Shown piece after piece: positions 59,807-64,000 of a stretch of DNA of 64,000 bases; the stretch's first letter is position 1, and every line of letters begins with the position of its first letter. Below the pieces are notes generated by a model. That model saw nothing but the letters and a program-made list of their open reading frames with translations. It had not been told where the DNA came from and searched no databases. A program made the translations under genes and the position numbers. The DNA comes from Pseudohongiella sp. O18. GTDB taxonomy: Bacteria; Pseudomonadota; Gammaproteobacteria; Pseudomonadales; Pseudohongiellaceae. The stretch lies in the NCBI RefSeq assembly GCF_021729085.1, contig NZ_JAJSAR010000002.1:558001-622000 (forward strand), written 5' to 3'.

Positions 59807-61486
59807 TTATATATCGCGATCAGTGACAGCGCCCTCGGACGCCGAGGCAACGGTGCGCGCGTATTTTGCCAGCACGCCACGCTTGTAGCGAGGGGCTGGG
59901 GGCTGCCAACTCTTCAATCTGTTTTCTATTTCGCTGTCGTCAATATGTAGTGTGATCTGGCACGTCTCTGCGTCAATGGTAATTTGGTCGCCATCTTCTA
60001 CGATGGCGATGGGGCCACCGGCAAAGGCTTCCGGCGTCACATGACCGACCACGAACCCATGGCTGCCACCAGAGAATCTGCCGTCTGTGATCAGTGCCAC
60101 ATCCTTGCCAAGGCCACGCCCCATGATGGCGGATGTGGGGCTCAACATTTCACGCATACCGGGTCCGCCGCGCGGGCCTTCGTAACGAATAACAATCACG
60201 TCACCTGAGACAACGCTGCCATCAAGGATACCCTTGAGAGAGTCTTCTTCCGACTGAAACACGCGTGCTCGTCCAGTAAAGGTCAGGCCTTCCTTGCCAG
60301 TGATCTTGGCGACGGCACCTTCGGGGGCCAGGTTGCCCTTCATGACCACCAGGTGGCTGTCTTTCTTGATGGGTTTGTCGAAAGGATAGATTATTTTCTG
60401 ATCTTCCGGGTAGGGCGCCACATCAGCCAGATTTTCCGCCAGCGTTTTACCCGTTACAGTCAGGCAGTTGCCATCCAGCATGCCGGCATCCAGCATGCGC
60501 TTCATCAATGGCTGGATGCCGCCAATCTCGATCAGCTCGGACATAAGGTACTGACCGCTGGGGCGAAGGTCGGCAAGCACTGGTGTGGTTTTTCCGATTC
60601 TGCTGAAATCATCCAGCGTGATGGTCACGCCGATCGTGTGTGCCATAGCAATCAGGTGCAGCACAGCGTTGGTGGATCCGCCCAGCGCAATGACGACCTT
60701 GATGGCATTTTCAAAGGCTGCCCGTGTCATGATGTCGGAGGGTTTGATGTCCCGTTCGATCAGATTCATGATGGCCGCACCCGCCCTCAGGCAGTCGTCC
60801 TGTTTTTCTTTGGAGATGGCATTCTGGGCTGAGCTGTTAGGCAGACTCATGCCGAGAGCTTCGATTGCAGAGGCCATGGTGTTGGCTGTATACATGCCAC
60901 CACAGGAGCCGGGGCCAGGGATGGCGGTTTCCTCGATCTGGCGCAGTTCTATATCGGAGACATTGCCAGCTGCATGACCGCCCACCGCTTCAAAAACCGA
61001 GACGATGTCAGTGTGGTTTTTGCCTGGCAGGATGGTGCCGCCATAAATGAACAGAGAAGGGCGGTTCAACCTTGCCAGCCCCATCAGGCAGCCAGGCATG
61101 TTTTTGTCACAGCCGCCAATAGCGATGATGCCATCGTGCCCCATGCAGCCGGATACCGCTTCTATCGAGTCGGCAATGATTTCCCGGGACACCAGAGAGT
61201 ACTTCATGCCTTCGGTACCCATGGATATGCCATCGGATATGGTGATCGTGTTGTAGATGACACCCTTGCCGCTGGCACTGTCGACGCCTCGATTGACGTG
61301 CTCGGCAAGGTCGTTGATATGCATGTTGCACGGCGTCACCATGCTCCAGGTGGAGGCAATTCCGACCTGGGGTTTGCGGAAGTCTTCGCGCGTGAAACCG
61401 ACGGCGTGCAACATGGCGCGGCTTGCCGCGTGCTCGACACCATCGACAACCTGGCTGGAGTATTTGCGTGTCTTATCGTTACTCAT
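59807..61486 (-). CDS. ilvD: Dihydroxy-acid dehydratase
   Basis: 559-residue Fe-S dehydratase of valine, leucine and isoleucine synthesis, converting 2,3-dihydroxy-acids to 2-oxo-acids. Cluster cysteines are in TPCNMH (about 53), GGCDKNMPG (about 121) and GSCGGMY (about 194), and the C-terminal [15 protein letters not shown] is present. The short form (about 560 aa) and three Cys are consistent with a [2Fe-2S] type, as in plant or some bacterial enzymes, but this is not settled by sequence alone. No other ilv genes adjoin. Confidence 0.94.
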   Translation of the reverse strand: MSNDKTRKYSSQVVDGVEHAASRAMLHAVGFTREDFRKPQVGIASTWSMVTPCNMHINDLAEHVNRGVDSASGKGVIYNTITISDGISMGTEGMKYSLVSREIIADSIEAVSGCMGHDGIIAIGGCDKNMPGCLMGLARLNRPSLFIYGGTILPGKNHTDIVSVFEAVGGHAAGNVSDIELRQIEETAIPGPGSCGGMYTANTMASAIEALGMSLPNSSAQNAISKEKQDDCLRAGAAIMNLIERDIKPSDIMTRAAFENAIKVVIALGGSTNAVLHLIAMAHTIGVTITLDDFSRIGKTTPVLADLRPSGQYLMSELIEIGGIQPLMKRMLDAGMLDGNCLTVTGKTLAENLADVAPYPEDQKIIYPFDKPIKKDSHLVVMKGNLAPEGAVAKITGKEGLTFTGRARVFQSEEDSLKGILDGSVVSGDVIVIRYEGPRGGPGMREMLSPTSAIMGRGLGKDVALITDGRFSGGSHGFVVGHVTPEAFAGGPIAIVEDGDQITIDAETCQITLHIDDSEIENRLKSWQPPAPRYKRGVLAKYARTVASASEGAVTDRDI

Positions 61487-61764
61487 CGGCTGTCACTCCT
61501 TCAGGGCTTGCATGTGCTTGTTATGGCAGGGACTTTCTTGCCGCGAACTATACACCATCGGGCTGTCCGAGGGCCAGAAGCGTATGACTTTGCCGTATCC
61601 AACACTCGGCAGATCGATCATGTGTTCGCTTTGATGGGCGATTGCGGTAACATCGAAGGAAAAATCAGATGCCTTGCCGGTCGTTCTCAGAAGGGCATTA
61701 CTGATTACAGTAAACCAAGAATGTGTACGCCTAATATGACGTTTTATGTTGATAGGGGAGTGGT

Positions 61765-63627
61765 ATGTTAAAACACAGTCGGCGCTTGCTCGCATCGCTA
61801 TTCGTTGGCTCATTGCTGGTTAATGCCGCATTGGTGGCTGGTGTTCAGGCTGCGGAAAATCTGGATGGTGACAGTCTCTATACCCAGTATTGTGCCATGT
61901 GTCATACCGCCCCACAGGATGACCGGACTCCACCTCGCGACTCTCTGACAACTTATACCGCGAACAGCATTTTTCGTGCTTTGACAGAAGGTATCATGCA
62001 ACCGCAGGGCGCCGCGCTGACGGCTGAACAGCGTATTGCCCTGTCCGAGTATCTGGCCGGCGAACCGATGCGCGAGGAGAGCACTGAAATGTCCGTCGCA
62101 TCGTCCCGCTGCGAGTTGCCCATGCCAGAATTTGACCTGTCACTTGCCAGTAACTGGAATGGCTGGGGGAACGGATTGAGCAATCCCCGCCACCAGGCTG
62201 CGACGGGCACCGCCATTAACGCCAGCAATATTGATCAACTGGAGCTGGTCTGGGCATACGGGCTGGAAAACGCATCCGTCGCACGCGCCCAGCCAACCAT
62301 CATTAATGATGTGATGATCCTGGGCAGCACCAGTGGTGAAGTGCGCGCCATGGACCTGGAAACTGGTTGTGACTACTGGACCTTTGAAGCACCACGCGAA
62401 GTGCGGGCCGCGGTCACCATCGCTTTCTCCAGTACACATGACACCTGGCTGGCAGTGATCGCCGACGTGTCGAACCAGCTGCATGTACTGGATGCGCGGA
62501 CTGGAGAGCTGAAGTGGAGCGCCGAAGTTGACCCGCATCCTTACGCGGTCAGCACAGGTTCACCCGTTGTTTATGACAACAAAATCTTTGTGCCAGTGTC
62601 TTCGGCTGAAGTCAGTGCTGCCGGTCGACCTGACCATCACTGCTGTACGTTCCGCGGTAATGTTGCGGCGTTTGATCTCGATACCGGTATCAAACTATGG
62701 CATACCTATGTCATGGAAGAGGCAACACTGGCAGGTGAGAATAGTCTCGGCAACCCATTCTATGCTCCGTCGGGCGCGCCTATCTGGCAGGCCCCGAGTA
62801 TCGACCCCGAGCGCCGCATCGTCTATGCCGGCACCGGGCAGAACTACAGTCGCCCGGCCAGCAACAGCAGCGACTCGGTGATTGCATTTAATATGGACAG
62901 TGGTGATATCGAATGGATCCATCAGACCACAGCCGATGATGCTTTTACCATGGCCTGTGCGCTGGGGCGTGAGCACCCCAACTGCCCGGACGCTGGTCCG
63001 GATGTCGACATCGGTGCACCTATCGTGACAACAACCCTGTCCAACGGGCAGGATATCGTGGTCGCCGGTACCAAGGGTGCAGTCCTGGTCGGACTGGATC
63101 CCGATAACAATGGCGAATTGCTGTGGTCAACACGAGTGGGACGTGGTGGCGCGCTGGGTGGCATCCACTGGGGTATGAGTTTTGATGGTGATGTGCTGTA
63201 TGTGCCGGTTTCTGATCGCGGTGGTCTGAACAGCAACGGCATCACCCCGATGCCCGGCCTGCACGCTGTAGATATGAAAACCGGTGAAGTGCTCTGGTAT
63301 GCACCGGCACCTGAGCGCTGTCAGGAAGGACAGCAGGGCTGCATGGAGGCCTACTCTGGCCCGGCTACCAGCAGTGACGATGTTGTGATTGCCAGCTCAC
63401 TGAATGGTTATCTGTTTGCACACGATGCGCAGACCGGCGAGCTGGTCTGGGAATTCAACACGGTTCAGGACTATCAGACCATCAATAATGTGGAGACACG
63501 AGGTGGTTCCATCGATGCCACCGGTCCGGTGCTCTCTGGCGAATATATGGTAGTGAGTTCTGGTTACGCAACATTCAGCCAGATGCCAGGCAATGCGATT
63601 CTGGTCTTCAAGCTGCGATCTGAATAA
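61765..63627 (+). CDS. PQQ quinohaemoprotein, PVA-dehydrogenase-like
   Basis: 620 residues: signal peptide (ending about 30, VAGVQAAEN), an N-terminal cytochrome c domain with CAMCH (46-50) and a distal Met in EGIMQPQG, then an eight-bladed PQQ propeller. Blade repeats such as VYAGTGQNYS and the vicinal Cys pair in HHCCTFRG are seen; the latter forms the ring seen in PQQ alcohol dehydrogenases. Haem-first order matches polyvinyl-alcohol dehydrogenase, so it oxidises an alcohol and passes electrons to a haem within one chain. Intact homologue of the frameshifted gene at 20047. AGGGGAG precedes the ATG; a second quinoprotein follows. Confidence 0.87.
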   Translation: MLKHSRRLLASLFVGSLLVNAALVAGVQAAENLDGDSLYTQYCAMCHTAPQDDRTPPRDSLTTYTANSIFRALTEGIMQPQGAALTAEQRIALSEYLAGEPMREESTEMSVASSRCELPMPEFDLSLASNWNGWGNGLSNPRHQAATGTAINASNIDQLELVWAYGLENASVARAQPTIINDVMILGSTSGEVRAMDLETGCDYWTFEAPREVRAAVTIAFSSTHDTWLAVIADVSNQLHVLDARTGELKWSAEVDPHPYAVSTGSPVVYDNKIFVPVSSAEVSAAGRPDHHCCTFRGNVAAFDLDTGIKLWHTYVMEEATLAGENSLGNPFYAPSGAPIWQAPSIDPERRIVYAGTGQNYSRPASNSSDSVIAFNMDSGDIEWIHQTTADDAFTMACALGREHPNCPDAGPDVDIGAPIVTTTLSNGQDIVVAGTKGAVLVGLDPDNNGELLWSTRVGRGGALGGIHWGMSFDGDVLYVPVSDRGGLNSNGITPMPGLHAVDMKTGEVLWYAPAPERCQEGQQGCMEAYSGPATSSDDVVIASSLNGYLFAHDAQTGELVWEFNTVQDYQTINNVETRGGSIDATGPVLSGEYMVVSSGYATFSQMPGNAILVFKLRSE

Positions 63628-63673
63628 TAACTCGAAAAATAACAAAACAGTCTGCTGTGAGCAGGGGGAATAG

Positions 63674-64000
63674 ATGATCAAACAAACACACTTGGGTCTG
63701 GTGGCCGCTGCCGCCTTACTGTTGGCAGCCTGCGGTCCTGCAGAGCAGACTGCTCCCACGCAAACGCAAAGCGCGCCGGTAGAGACGCCATCCTATCCGG
63801 CCTATCAGGCGTCGGTGACTACCGAGCGACTGGTTAATGCGGATAACGAACCCGGCCAGTGGATGTCCACTGGACGCTCGTACTGGGAACAGCGCTACTC
63901 ACCGCTGGATCAGATCAACGAAGACACTATCTCTGACCTGGGTCTGGTGTGGTCAGCAGACCTCGATACCAGCCGTGGTCAGGAAGCAACACCCATCATG
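63674..64000 (+). CDS. PQQ-dependent alcohol dehydrogenase, lipoprotein (3' end beyond window)
   Basis: First 109 residues only. The lipobox LLAAC (Cys at about 19) indicates a lipid-anchored protein. The segment WMSTGRSYWEQRYSPLDQIN and GLVWSADLDTSRGQEATP are the N-terminal hallmarks of PQQ methanol/ethanol dehydrogenases. AGGGGGAATAG lies before the ATG. It starts 46 bases after the preceding quinohaemoprotein, so the pair is likely one transcript for alcohol oxidation. C-terminal cytochrome domain, if any, is outside the window. Confidence 0.9.
   Translation, partial: MIKQTHLGLVAAAALLLAACGPAEQTAPTQTQSAPVETPSYPAYQASVTTERLVNADNEPGQWMSTGRSYWEQRYSPLDQINEDTISDLGLVWSADLDTSRGQEATPIM

Noticed and set aside
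1-64000. tRNA, rRNA, CRISPR arrays, insertion sequences, prophage genes
   Set aside because: Looked for in the gaps and gene list; none seen. A tRNAscan or repeat search could find short ones I missed.

Overview
The window looks like a chromosomal piece of a heterotrophic, probably marine gammaproteobacterium. The reasons are a PBP1B with a TPR lipoprotein partner, an acnD/prpF-type methylcitrate operon, PurT, AcrB-type efflux, two large TonB-dependent receptors, two DUF5916 outer-membrane proteins and several PQQ-type quinoproteins. This is an inference from gene content; no rRNA or tRNA gene is visible. I saw no insertion sequence, phage, CRISPR array or integrase, and coding density is high with mostly short gaps.

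Layout. 1-6037: MscS channel (cut by the left edge), then a leftward block with an LpoP-like TPR lipoprotein, PBP1B, an unknown 144-aa protein and a secreted M28-family protein with an altered active site. 6217-12795: a GntR regulator followed by prpB-prpC-acnD-prpF (propionate via the 2-methylcitrate cycle). 12895-21968: two DUF5916 barrel proteins flanking a divergent Lrp regulator/PLP enzyme pair, then a quinohaemoprotein broken by an apparent one-base deletion. 21986-28150: hydroxyacid dehydrogenase, PurT, a transglutaminase-like protein, an unusual TonB-like/beta-helix protein and an AcrR-like repressor. 28151-28590: a dense regulatory gap with an AcrR-type operator, a candidate GGA-rich small RNA with its own terminator, a long dyad, a sigma-32-like promoter and a ROSE-like RNA thermometer in front of ibpA. 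29159-31780: quinone-oxidoreductase-like and nitronate-monooxygenase-like enzymes and a MaoC protein.

31919-40249 is the most suggestive functional cluster. It holds a Tat-exported L-amino-acid-oxidase-like flavoenzyme, a divergent CadC-like membrane regulator, a TonB receptor, a dihaem cytochrome c and a secreted RidA. Together they could import, oxidise and detoxify an amine or amino acid outside the cytoplasm. It is followed by a small secreted protein behind a textbook FNR/ANR promoter (40387-40434).

41203-49792: acyl-CoA synthetase, an RND efflux pair, a divergent TetR regulator with two tight inverted repeats, and an acyl-CoA dehydrogenase directly behind the regulator. 50129-57416: a second large TonB receptor, a cold-shock protein, a beta-lactamase-fold hydrolase, a FabH-like ketosynthase and an outer-membrane barrel. 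57417-61486 (leftward): an ADP/ATP-carrier-like transporter, CorA and IlvD. 61765-64000: a PVA-dehydrogenase-like quinohaemoprotein and the start of a lipoprotein PQQ alcohol dehydrogenase cut by the right edge.
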